A DNA stretch of 8,285 bases from Lachnoclostridium sp. UBA933 (GTDB taxonomy: Bacteria; Bacillota; Clostridia; Lachnospirales; Lachnospiraceae), in contig DBDL01000060.1 in the NCBI GenBank assembly GCA_002293545.1, positions 4,679 through 12,963 on the forward strand, written 5' to 3'. A model generated the notes under the pieces. It did not search any database, was not told the DNA's origin, and saw only the letters and a program-made list of their open reading frames with translations. Below, one piece after another: positions 1 to 6,327 of this stretch (the stretch's first letter is position 1; each line of letters begins with the position of its first letter). The position numbers and the translations under genes were made by a program.

Positions 1-2
1 CG

Positions 3-449
3 CTTATTAAAGCCATCAATACATTTAACCCGAATAAAAATATAAAACTGGCAACCTATGCTTCCCGCTGCATTGAAAACGAAATCCTGATGTATCTCCG
101 CCGAAACAGCAAGATCAAGATGGAGGTATCCATTGACGAGCCGTTAAATGTGGACTGGGACGGAAATGAATTGCTTTTGTCGGATATTTTAGGAACAAGT
201 GAAGATATTATATATAAAGACATTGAAAAAGAAGTTGACCGGAAGCTGCTTCGGAAAGCGTTGGAAAAATTAAGTGACAGAGAACGTACCATAATAAAAA
301 TGAGATTTGGCTTGGATAATAAGGAAGGCGAAGAAAAAACCCAGAAGGAGGTGGCTGATTTATTAGGGATATCACAGTCCTATATATCCAGATTGGAAAA
401 GAAAATAATGAAACGATTAAAAAAAGAAATTATTCGATTGGAGGGATGA
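3..449 (+). CDS. sigE: RNA polymerase sporulation sigma factor SigE, C-terminal part (5' end outside window)
   Basis: SigE is the early mother-cell sigma factor of sporulation; it directs RNA polymerase after asymmetric division and switches on, among others, sigK. The reading frame is open from the first complete codon at 3 and gives 148 residues. Seen directly: a region 2 core-binding and -10 recognition segment ([20 protein letters not shown], near window residues 15-34), then [20 protein letters not shown] and SDILGT, which is the SigE signature rather than SigK or SigG, then region 4 with a helix-turn-helix ([20 protein letters not shown]) and a basic C-terminus. Family length is about 235-240 aa, so roughly 90 N-terminal residues, including any SpoIIGA-cleaved pro-sequence, lie upstream. 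In many sporeformers sigG follows sigE; here the gene is instead closed by a terminator and followed by a convergent comFB-like gene. Confidence 0.93.
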   Translation, partial: LIKAINTFNPNKNIKLATYASRCIENEILMYLRRNSKIKMEVSIDEPLNVDWDGNELLLSDILGTSEDIIYKDIEKEVDRKLLRKALEKLSDRERTIIKMRFGLDNKEGEEKTQKEVADLLGISQSYISRLEKKIMKRLKKEIIRLEG

Positions 450-478
450 AAAAGAACAGGAAAATAAAAGATATAAAA

Positions 479-515
479 AAATAAGCGGGCGCAATACTGA
501 AACGCCCGCTTATTT
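479..515. terminator. Bidirectional intrinsic terminator between sigE and the comFB-like gene
   Basis: A perfect 13-bp inverted repeat (479-491 paired with 503-515, core AAGCGGGCG / CGCCCGCTT) encloses an 11-base loop. On the minus strand the stem is followed by a run of T residues (complement of the A-tract just before 481), which is ideal for terminating the comFB-like transcript. On the plus strand it is followed by TTATG and is less T-rich but should still end the sigE transcript. It lies between two convergent genes, as expected for a shared terminator. Confidence 0.85.
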
Positions 516-547
516 ATGTAGATTCATTGGAGTAACGGTATGTATCA

Positions 548-826
548 TCAGCTGCTTTTTTCATGTCTGGGATTAGAACCGATCATCTCGAATGCTTTGA
601 TTAATTCCGTAACGATTGCCGCATCAAACTCAATGGTTAAAAAGTCCAGCTTGGCATATAACGCACCCTTGTCTGTAACAAAATATTTAGGCGGAAGACG
701 ATTTAAGACAAAGGCTAAAATATCGTATTTGCATTGTTCGCATTGACATCTCGCAAACTCGTCTTTCATAGAGTTGTATTTCTCCAGCACTATATTTTCC
801 ATTAAATTCTCTAATTGATAATCCAT
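548..826 (-). CDS. ComFB family protein (late competence development family)
   Basis: A 92-residue protein resembling the ComFB family (Pfam late competence development protein ComFB). Seen: an N-terminal helix starting MDYQLENLMENIV, a cysteine cluster CQCEQCKYDI near residues 27-36 (three cysteines spaced C-x-C-x-x-C, followed by the family's DI/DL), then LNRLPPKYFVTDKGALYAKL, which matches the family's NxLPPKYVVTxKGE block, and a C-terminal helix ending in NPRH. ComFB was named from the B. subtilis comF operon, but in Clostridia it is usually a stand-alone gene; some ComFB-like proteins in other bacteria have been reported as nucleotide-responsive, which cannot be judged here. The ATG is preceded by GAGGTGA (complement of 831-837) at good spacing. 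The gene is divergent from sigK and convergent with sigE. Family assignment is fairly sure; function is not known. Confidence 0.85.
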   Translation of the reverse strand: MDYQLENLMENIVLEKYNSMKDEFARCQCEQCKYDILAFVLNRLPPKYFVTDKGALYAKLDFLTIEFDAAIVTELIKAFEMIGSNPRHEKSS

Positions 827-864
827 TTTATCACCTCAAAATAAAGGTTATTTTGTTACAAGTT

Positions 865-893
865 ATTTTAATACAATTAATAGAGTATGTCAA
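865..893 (-). promoter_or_regulatory. Consensus sigma-A-type promoter of the comFB-like gene
   Basis: On the minus strand a perfect -35 box TTGACA (complement of 888-893) is followed by exactly 17 bases and a -10 box TAAAAT (complement of 865-870). The expected transcription start is near 858, about 30 bases upstream of the ATG at 826, leaving a short leader that contains the GAGGTGA ribosome site. This implies vegetative expression, unlike the sporulation genes on either side. Confidence 0.78.
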
Positions 894-912
894 CCTTTTC
901 TAAAGGAATTTT

Positions 913-1001
913 CATAGAATAAAGAGATGGAAAGGCACGAAAGTGCTTGTCTGAACATAGAATATAAGAAATGCGGAAGATTAAGGTAGGTGGAAGTCTG
1001 T
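913..1001 (+). promoter_or_regulatory. sigK leader: possible SigE-type -10 boxes, small GNRA hairpin and ribosome site
   Basis: The region upstream of sigK holds two copies of CATAGAAT (913-920 and 956-963). Each matches 7 of 8 positions of the remembered SigE -10 consensus CATACAAT, which fits sigK being a SigE target, but I see no convincing -35 element at the right distance for either. Between them a 6-bp stem with a GAAA tetraloop (933-948, core GCAC-GAAA-GTGC) could form. An AGGTGG ribosome site at 988-993 lies 8 bases before the TTG at 1002. The promoter call is tentative; the ribosome site is firm. Confidence 0.35.
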
Positions 1002-1484
1002 TTGCAATCATTTCCAAAACCACTTAGTGCAAAAGAAGAAAATGACTGTATTAAGCGGTTCCGTGAAGGGGACCGCGAAGCGAGAAACCGATTGATTGAA
1101 TGTAATCTGCGATTGGTCGCGTATCTGGTAAAAAAATACAATGTCGGGGACCGTGACGTGGATGATTTGATTTCCATTGGAACGATTGGGCTGATAAAGG
1201 CAATTGATACGTATAAAGAGGATAAGGGCGTCCGACTGGCAACCTATGCGTCGCGCTGTATTGACAATGAGCTTCTTATGATGCTTCGGAGCGATAAGAA
1301 ACAAGCAAAAGAGGTTTATCTTTATGAGCCGATCGGGGTGGACGACGGAGAGGGAAATCACATCAGTCTGCTGGACATTTTGGAAACAACGGATGAGGAT
1401 GATTGTGTGATATTAAAACCAATTATTTCAGGAGGATTCAAAAGAAGGGGATTCGCTGCCGCTCTGCGAATCCCCTTCTTTTAA
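1002..1484 (+). CDS. sigK: Sporulation sigma factor SigK, N-terminal part, interrupted after about residue 134
   Basis: SigK directs late mother-cell transcription during sporulation (coat and cortex genes). Numbering from the TTG at 1002, the frame encodes 160 residues. FPKPLS (4-9) begins the conserved body, followed by ECNLRLVAYLVKKY, DDLISIGTIGLIKAIDTY (region 2), [18 protein letters not shown] (79-96), and EPIGVDDGEGNHISLLDILE, which is the SigK signature. Similarity stops after TTDEDD (129-134). The last 26 or so residues match no sigma factor and read through a terminator hairpin. Regions 3.2 and 4 are missing; family length is about 230-240 aa. The break lies at the position where skin splits B. 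subtilis sigK (SENEDV in that protein). The start is uncertain: an in-frame stop at 987-989 limits it to GTG 990 or TTG 1002, and AGGTGG favours the TTG. Either way there is no B. subtilis-like pro-sequence. The fragment alone cannot be an active sigma factor. Confidence 0.88.
   Translation: MQSFPKPLSAKEENDCIKRFREGDREARNRLIECNLRLVAYLVKKYNVGDRDVDDLISIGTIGLIKAIDTYKEDKGVRLATYASRCIDNELLMMLRSDKKQAKEVYLYEPIGVDDGEGNHISLLDILETTDEDDCVILKPIISGGFKRRGFAAALRIPFF
1392..1409 (+). other. Probable element attachment junction (att site) inside sigK
   Basis: This is the stretch of codons Asp-Glu-Asp-Asp-Cys-Val where SigK similarity ends. By remembered alignment, Asp-Glu-Asp corresponds to the Asn-Glu-Asp codons of B. 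subtilis sigK, where the skin crossover sequence AATGA lies. The exact crossover bases cannot be fixed without the other junction. A TTGG at 1380-1383 and CCAA at 1419-1422 are symmetric about 1401, but the rest of the arms do not match, so this may be chance. The site is inferred. Confidence 0.5.
1440..1482. terminator. Strong bidirectional intrinsic terminator just inside the element boundary
   Basis: A perfect 16-bp inverted repeat (1440-1455 with 1467-1482, AAAAGAAGGGGATTCG and its complement), extendable by one inner C-G pair, encloses a short loop. The arms begin with A residues and end with T residues, so the RNA has an A-tract, GC-rich stem and U-tract in either direction. It serves the interrupted sigK on the plus strand and the convergent histidine kinase gene, which stops at 1528. 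It lies about 30-40 bases beyond the sigK break, so it insulates the element from sigK transcription. The interrupted sigK frame stops exactly inside the hairpin's second arm and base following it. Confidence 0.9.
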
Positions 1485-1527
1485 ATTGTTTTGAAAGATA
1501 TATGAGTTGACTTTGATTCGGCACCTG

Positions 1528-3603
1528 TTATTTTTTTGGAATCTGCAATGCGGCTTTGAACAGATCCCCGTCAATCGTCAGTATCAATTCACCGTTCTGG
1601 CACTGCATAAGGGATTTTGCAATGCTGAGTCCCAGTCCGTTTCCCTCGCTGCTGCGGGATTCATCACCGCGTTTAAACCGTTCCATCAACTCATCTTCGG
1701 GGATGTTCAGTTCGGAAGCGGAGATATTTTTTATCTCAATAAAAACAGTTTGTTTATTTTGAGTAACATCCACATAAACCCTCGACCCGGCAAGGGAGTA
1801 TTTAAACACATTGGAGAACAAATTTTCCAAAACCCTCCACAGCAATTTGCCGTCCGCATATGCCGTAATTTTATCTTCCGGCAGATTGATTTTGAATTCC
1901 AGTGAAGACGCCGTGATTTTATCATTTAATTCTCCCAGCCCCTGGGTAATAAGTGAGCTGATATCCACATCTTCAAGTGTAACCGGGATATTCCCGCTGG
2001 CTGCCTTGGCGGCGTCAAACAAATCATCAATTAATGTATTTAGCCTCGCGGACTTACTGGCAATGATATCAATGTATTTTCCGGCATTTTCATTATCAAT
2101 ATCCTCTTGCCCCAACAGATCAATATAGGTGATTACCGACGTAAGCGGTGTCCGGATATCATGGGATATATTGATAATCAATTCTGTTTTCAAGCGTTCG
2201 CTTTTCAGCCTGCGTTCCACTTCTTCGCCCAAGCCTGCCGAGATATCACGGATATCGTCTGCAAGGATTGCCAGCTCGCCCTCGCCGCGGATATCAATCT
2301 TCTGATTATAGATGCCGCTTTTTACATTTCGTATCCCGTTTTTAAGTATAATATAATGTTTGACTTGATGATATGTGAAAATCAACGCCAATGGAATCGT
2401 GACGAAGAAAGCAAAGGGGACGGCAGTGAATAACCCAAAAACCAAGACCAGAAAGAAAACTTTCCATTCGGAGTTTATACGGTTATATCCTTTTTTCATT
2501 AACCGGTAAGGAAAACAAAAAATGGAAAAAACAGTAAAATGTTTAAAAAACGACTGATTCTTAATTTTGCGCACCAAAGATAACGTCAGTGCCGCAGAGA
2601 GCAAAACAGAGGCAGAGAACAGGATTAACAGCGCCATATAATACTCTGTGATAAAGGCATAAGCAAACCATATGGCTGACCAGCCTGATAAAAATAACAG
2701 AACGGCAGTGATTTCATTATAGAGTTTATCAATAAAAACCATATGAATCACTTGCGGATCGGCTGCCCTTTTGCCGGCGGCAAAAATCAGATAACCTGTT
2801 CCAAGCAGAAAAAGAAGCAAACAGATTAATCCATAAAAAATATAGAGATTAATTATTTTTTTCTTGTTTAGGAATTCCGCTTCGTTTGCCGCAATGAATC
2901 CATGATCAAATTTATACACGCCTTTCAGGCTCATTTTCGCTTTGTCCGAATAATCATGAAAGGACAGCTTGTGATAAATATTTGTGATCGAATACGATGG
3001 AGATTCTCCGGCATTCATATTTTCCCATTCTCTCATGGAATAAGAGCCGTTGACGATCTCGCTGTACTCTGCGTTGGAAATGACCTGTTCACCGACTGTA
3101 ACGTAATATTTCAAATAGGATATTTCTGAAAGCTTACGCACTGCCCTTTCATATGCCCTTAAATGCTTTTCGATTAAGGTGCTTTTCATACGGTCGATTT
3201 CGGGTTTATACTCTTTTCGGAACGTATCCCACATCATTTTATCGGGAGGGGAATCTCCTTCAAATCCCGAATCATAAATTATCTGTTCAATGTCGGACCA
3301 ATGCTCGTCGTACAGATCCTGAAGCATAGAATCCATTGCTTCCTGCGTTACGGTGTTTCCCTGCTGAATATTCTCTTTGCTGACATAGCGGAAAAAAGTT
3401 TTCATTAATTTTTTGACGTTCCGAGTATCGTTCCGATACTGCGTACTTTCGATATAATGTTTCGCATTGATATCATTCCCATAATAAAATTCCATGTTTT
3501 TCAAATCATGCAGCAATGTTATAATCAGGCACGATGATATGACAATCAGTACAAACGCCGCCGCCTTTAATAATACGTTATATCTTTTCAATTTTATATC
3601 CAA
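1528..3603 (-). CDS. Polytopic sensor histidine kinase of a two-component system
   Basis: A 691-residue membrane sensor kinase paired with the response regulator just upstream. Seen in order: a transmembrane helix at about 11-31; an extracytoplasmic domain at about 33-248, rich in charged and Tyr residues and not recognised; further hydrophobic segments at about 250-275, 297-318, 320-345 and 380-412 (the last long enough for one or two passes); a linker (KSGIYNQKIDIRGEGELAIL) resembling HAMP-like regions; a HisKA phosphoacceptor NISHDIRTPLTS with His481; and a catalytic ATP-binding domain with an N box around Asn594/Asn598, an F box (ERFKR, 641-645) and a G box EGNGLGLS (653-660). The H-box type resembles VanS-like sensors. 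The start is TTG at 3603, within the last codons of the regulator gene, supported by AAAGGTGG (complement of 3613-3620) 9 bases upstream. All catalytic motifs look intact. The stimulus is unknown. Confidence 0.9.
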   Translation of the reverse strand: MDIKLKRYNVLLKAAAFVLIVISSCLIITLLHDLKNMEFYYGNDINAKHYIESTQYRNDTRNVKKLMKTFFRYVSKENIQQGNTVTQEAMDSMLQDLYDEHWSDIEQIIYDSGFEGDSPPDKMMWDTFRKEYKPEIDRMKSTLIEKHLRAYERAVRKLSEISYLKYYVTVGEQVISNAEYSEIVNGSYSMREWENMNAGESPSYSITNIYHKLSFHDYSDKAKMSLKGVYKFDHGFIAANEAEFLNKKKIINLYIFYGLICLLLFLLGTGYLIFAAGKRAADPQVIHMVFIDKLYNEITAVLLFLSGWSAIWFAYAFITEYYMALLILFSASVLLSAALTLSLVRKIKNQSFFKHFTVFSIFCFPYRLMKKGYNRINSEWKVFFLVLVFGLFTAVPFAFFVTIPLALIFTYHQVKHYIILKNGIRNVKSGIYNQKIDIRGEGELAILADDIRDISAGLGEEVERRLKSERLKTELIINISHDIRTPLTSVITYIDLLGQEDIDNENAGKYIDIIASKSARLNTLIDDLFDAAKAASGNIPVTLEDVDISSLITQGLGELNDKITASSLEFKINLPEDKITAYADGKLLWRVLENLFSNVFKYSLAGSRVYVDVTQNKQTVFIEIKNISASELNIPEDELMERFKRGDESRSSEGNGLGLSIAKSLMQCQNGELILTIDGDLFKAALQIPKK

Positions 3604-4264
3604 TACCCCACACCACCTTTAAATATTTTGGTTCTTTCGGATTGATCTCGATTTTTTCCCGGATATTCCGGATATGAACCGCTACGGTATTATCCGAATG
3701 ATACGCCATTTCATTCCAGACCGTTTCATAGATTTCATCAATGGAAAACACTTTGCCTTTGTTTTTCAAAAGAAGCAAGAGTATTTTGTACTGTACCGGG
3801 GTCAGCTTCACTTCGTCCCCGTCAACAGTCAGTTTCTTTTGAATATCATCCATAACCAATCCGCCGGTTCGATAGACGCCGGTTTTTATCGCCGCACTGC
3901 CTAATTCCGTATAACGTCTTAACTGTGATTTTACCCGTGCGATCAATTCCAATGAATGGAACGGTTTTGTAACATAATCATCCGCACCCAGTGTTAAGCC
4001 CGATATCTTATCTGTATCCTCGGATTTTGCGGACAATAGAATAAATGGAATGTTTTTTTGTTCCCGTATCTTTAACATAGCGGAGATTCCGTTCAGCCTT
4101 GGCATCATAATATCCATAATCACTAATTGAATATCATTTTCCATAATAACCTCAATGGCTTCTTTCCCGTCATAGGCTTTGTATACATGATAGCTTTCCG
4201 CAGTCAAGTAAATCGCAATCGCCTCGACAATTTCTTTGTCATCATCACAAATCAAGATATTCAT
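3578..4264 (-). CDS. OmpR/PhoB-family response regulator (VanR-like) transcription factor
   Basis: A 228-residue DNA-binding response regulator. The receiver domain (about 1-117) shows the acidic pocket ICDDD (Asp7-Asp9), phosphoacceptor Asp51 in VIMDIMMP, Ser78 in LLSAK and Lys100 in TKPF. The winged-helix output domain shows LTPVQYKILLLLLKN, DEIYETVWN and the recognition-helix region TVAVHIRNIREKIE, ending with VVWGIGYKIEK. The receiver and output sequences look most like the VanR type, but no resistance genes are present and the regulated genes are not evident. The ATG at 4264 (MNILICDDD) is preferred over one three codons upstream because AAAGGA (complement of 4273-4278) lies 8 bases before it but would touch the upstream ATG. 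The gene overlaps the kinase by 26 bases, so the two are co-transcribed and probably translationally coupled. It may autoregulate or act on the divergent recombinase operon; that is inference. Confidence 0.92.
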   Translation of the reverse strand: MNILICDDDKEIVEAIAIYLTAESYHVYKAYDGKEAIEVIMENDIQLVIMDIMMPRLNGISAMLKIREQKNIPFILLSAKSEDTDKISGLTLGADDYVTKPFHSLELIARVKSQLRRYTELGSAAIKTGVYRTGGLVMDDIQKKLTVDGDEVKLTPVQYKILLLLLKNKGKVFSIDEIYETVWNEMAYHSDNTVAVHIRNIREKIEINPKEPKYLKVVWGIGYKIEKI

Positions 4265-4306
4265 AATCCCCATCCTTTATTTCATAGAATTCAAAATGAT
4301 ACAATC

Positions 4307-4315
4307 ATTATACCA
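4307..4315 (-). promoter_or_regulatory. Extended -10 promoter of the two-component operon
   Basis: On the minus strand TGGTATAAT (complement of 4307-4315) is a perfect -10 box with the TGn extension. It sits about 43 bases upstream of the regulator ATG at 4264. No good -35 box is seen about 17 bases further upstream (TGTGCT), which is usual for extended -10 promoters and for promoters that need an activator. Confidence 0.6.
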
Positions 4316-4455
4316 CACCCCTTTCCCTAAGCACATTATAATAGTAAAAAATTAAGACAGGGAGGGGAAAAATCTTAAGATTTCATGAATAAATGTTAGC
4401 ATAAATTCCAAACAACCCTAATAAGCTAAATTGAAAAGACGCGGCAGGTACCAAA
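4316..4455 (+). promoter_or_regulatory. Divergent intergenic region upstream of the recombinase operon; palindrome and possible promoter elements
   Basis: No gene is visible here. The region contains a TATAAT on the plus strand (4337-4342) with no good -35 box, a purine block GGGAGGGG before 4370, a perfect 14-base palindrome AAATCTTAAGATTT at 4370-4383 that could be an operator, and CATAAATT at 4400-4407, which matches 6 of 8 positions of the remembered SigE -10 consensus CATACAAT and lies about 50 bases before the first gene. A weak ribosome site AGG at 4446-4448 precedes the ATG at 4456. B. subtilis spoIVCA is transcribed by SigE RNA polymerase, so a mother-cell promoter here would be logical, but I do not see a convincing -35. 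Confidence 0.35.
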
Positions 4456-4698
4456 ATGACATTGGAAGAGATGAAACAAACAGATATCAAAACAATTTCC
4501 AAATCGGAGCTGAAAGATATCAGGGAGATTACTTATATAGAAACAGACAATAAAGAAGAAACAACCAATCATTTAAGAAAACAATTAGGCAATCTGTACG
4601 CACACAAATGCGGAAATATTGCAATATACAATGATTACACGGAGGGGACATCATTGTCTGAAATAGTAAACGTTTATGTATCGGAGCATATGACATGA
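4456..4698 (+). CDS. Small DUF6870-like protein, coupled to the first recombinase
   Basis: An 80-residue acidic protein beginning MTLEEMKQTDIKTIS. The pattern of an IDI-type motif (DIKTI), a following DI (LKDIREI), a KEE segment, a helix then LYAHKCGN with IAIYNDYTEGTSLSEIVNVYV matches my memory of the DUF6870 family, whose members often precede serine recombinase genes in Clostridia. No catalytic motif is seen. Its stop overlaps the start of the first recombinase (ATGA, 4695-4698), so translation is almost certainly coupled and the two act together. A recombination directionality factor or recombinase regulator is a reasonable guess from position and size, but there is no direct evidence. 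The coding call is sure; the family name is moderately sure. Confidence 0.78.
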   Translation: MTLEEMKQTDIKTISKSELKDIREITYIETDNKEETTNHLRKQLGNLYAHKCGNIAIYNDYTEGTSLSEIVNVYVSEHMT

Positions 4699-6326
4699 AA
4701 AATCAATGCCGTAAATACTATCAAGCAGCGATTTACCTGAGATTATCAAAAGAAGACGGAGATGTGACAAGCGGCGGCAGGTATGTAAGCAACAGTATTT
4801 CAAATCAAAAAGATTTGATTACCGATTATATAAAATCCATGACTGAGATTGAAGTCGTATCTATCCGAACCGACGACGGTTACAGCGGGGTTGATTTTGA
4901 ACGGCCGGAATTTCGGAAGATGATGGAAGATATTCGGAAAGGAATGGTAAATTGTGTGATTGTAAAGGATTTATCCAGGTTCGGGAGGAACTATATCGAA
5001 GCGGGACGTTATCTGGAAAAAATCTTTCCGCTTCTCGGTGTCCGTTTTATTGCCGTCAATGATAACTATGACAGCAATCATATAAGCGGCTCACAGGATA
5101 TCCTTTTGGCGTTTAAAAATCTAATCAATGATTCTTACCTAAGAGATTTATCCGTAAAAATCCGAAGTCACTTAGAAGTAAAACGAAAAAACGGTGAATT
5201 TACCGGACCATTTTCCTGTTATGGGTATTTAAAATCGCCGGAGAATAAGAACCGGCTTATCGTTGATACGTTTGCCGCAGAAGTGGTAAAAGATATTTAT
5301 AAAATGAAGCTGGAGGGAATGAGTCCGGGATTGATCGCAGCAGAGCTGAATCAAAAACATATTCTGTCGCCTGCGGAGTATAAAAAAAGTCTTGGCATCT
5401 CATATGAAACAGGTTTCCAATTACATCATCATGCTGTTTGGGGAGCACAGGCAGTTTTCAGAATCCTAACCGATGAAGTTTACACCGGGACATTGCTGCA
5501 GGGAAAACGGACCTCGCCCAATCATAAAATGAAAAAAATCGAAAGAGCGGATAAAAAAGAATGGATTCGGGTTGAAAATACCCACGAACCCATCATATCA
5601 AAACAGTATTTTGACATCATCCAAAGAATCCTCGAACGGGACACAAGGACTTCCCCGCAGAAAAGGACCGTTTACCCGTTAAGCGGACTGATTTTTTGCG
5701 GGGACTGCGGTTCCCCGATGATTCGTAAAGTGAATACCGGAGCAATAAATACAAAAATGTCTGTGCCGAAACAATATATCTATTACCTTTGCCGGCAAAA
5801 TCGGCAAAAAAGAGAATGCACCGGACACCGTATCAAAGAAAATGAACTTTTTCCCGCAATCATGCATGAAATAAATTTCCATATAAAGAGTATGACAGAT
5901 TTTCAAAATGCATTCGATGAAACAGGACATAACATACGGAATGATTATGAGATCAATAAATGGAACCGGCGTATCCGGAAAATGGAAGAAGAACGTAACA
6001 AAGCCGAAGAACTGAAATCGGGACTTTATGAAGATTATAAAGCCTGTCTGTTAAATTCGGGGGAGTATAAAAATCTAAAAAAGGAATTTGATAAGCGTGT
6101 TTTATATGCCAAGGAGGCGATTGAAATCTATCATGAAGAAATCAAAAAAATAAAAAATACCAATCCATTCCCCTGTCATTTATCCTATGACAAATACCAA
6201 AAGTGTATTTCTGTGATGACAAGGACGGCGGCGGTATTATTCATTGACAGAATTTTAGTATATGAAGACAGCAGAATCCGGATAAAATATACATTCGGAG
6301 ATTTATATGATCCGGGGGTGATATAA
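4695..6326 (+). CDS. Large serine recombinase 1, full length
   Basis: A 543-residue site-specific recombinase that would cut and rejoin attachment sites as a tetramer through a 5' phosphoserine. Seen in order: resolvase catalytic domain with YLRLS and nucleophile Ser18, then the KDLSRFGRN motif with Arg95 and Arg98; the recombinase DNA-binding domain (about 170-300, CYGYLK, the EVVKDIYKMKLEG helix and AAELNQKHILSP); a zinc ribbon with Cys335, Cys338, Cys366 and Cys375; a long coiled coil (about 420-487); and a C-terminal strand region FIDRILVYED typical of clostridial recombinases. Length and motifs are those of an intact SpoIVCA/TndX-type enzyme. GGAG at 4683-4686 is 8 bases upstream of the ATG. 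It is second in an operon with the small upstream protein and is followed one base later by recombinase 2. It is the best candidate here for excising the element from sigK. Confidence 0.95.
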   Translation: MKNQCRKYYQAAIYLRLSKEDGDVTSGGRYVSNSISNQKDLITDYIKSMTEIEVVSIRTDDGYSGVDFERPEFRKMMEDIRKGMVNCVIVKDLSRFGRNYIEAGRYLEKIFPLLGVRFIAVNDNYDSNHISGSQDILLAFKNLINDSYLRDLSVKIRSHLEVKRKNGEFTGPFSCYGYLKSPENKNRLIVDTFAAEVVKDIYKMKLEGMSPGLIAAELNQKHILSPAEYKKSLGISYETGFQLHHHAVWGAQAVFRILTDEVYTGTLLQGKRTSPNHKMKKIERADKKEWIRVENTHEPIISKQYFDIIQRILERDTRTSPQKRTVYPLSGLIFCGDCGSPMIRKVNTGAINTKMSVPKQYIYYLCRQNRQKRECTGHRIKENELFPAIMHEINFHIKSMTDFQNAFDETGHNIRNDYEINKWNRRIRKMEEERNKAEELKSGLYEDYKACLLNSGEYKNLKKEFDKRVLYAKEAIEIYHEEIKKIKNTNPFPCHLSYDKYQKCISVMTRTAAVLFIDRILVYEDSRIRIKYTFGDLYDPGVI

Positions 6327-6327
6327 C

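Noticed and set aside
540..746. Plus-strand frame of 68 codons across the comFB-like gene
   Set aside because: It is the antisense of a gene with a clear family match, promoter and ribosome site.
1380..1422. TTGG/CCAA symmetry around 1401 as a defined recombinase att palindrome
   Set aside because: Only four bases on each side match at about 20 bases from the centre and the remaining arms do not pair; this is easily chance without the partner att site for comparison.
1002..1484. Reading the sigK frame as a complete, independent small sigma factor of 160 aa
   Set aside because: It has no region 4, so it could not recognise a -35 element. The tail after residue 134 has no sigma-factor similarity and is read through a terminator hairpin; an interrupted gene explains this better.
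1507..3129. Plus-strand open frames at 1507-1905, 1811-2128, 2107-2433 and 2902-3129
   Set aside because: They lie opposite the histidine kinase, whose intact domains explain the coding signal; none has a family-like sequence or a good ribosome site.
1528..4264. A vancomycin-resistance vanRS pair
   Set aside because: The sequences resemble that type in the H box and receiver, but no vanH/A/X-type or other resistance genes are present, and such sequences are common in general-purpose clostridial regulators.
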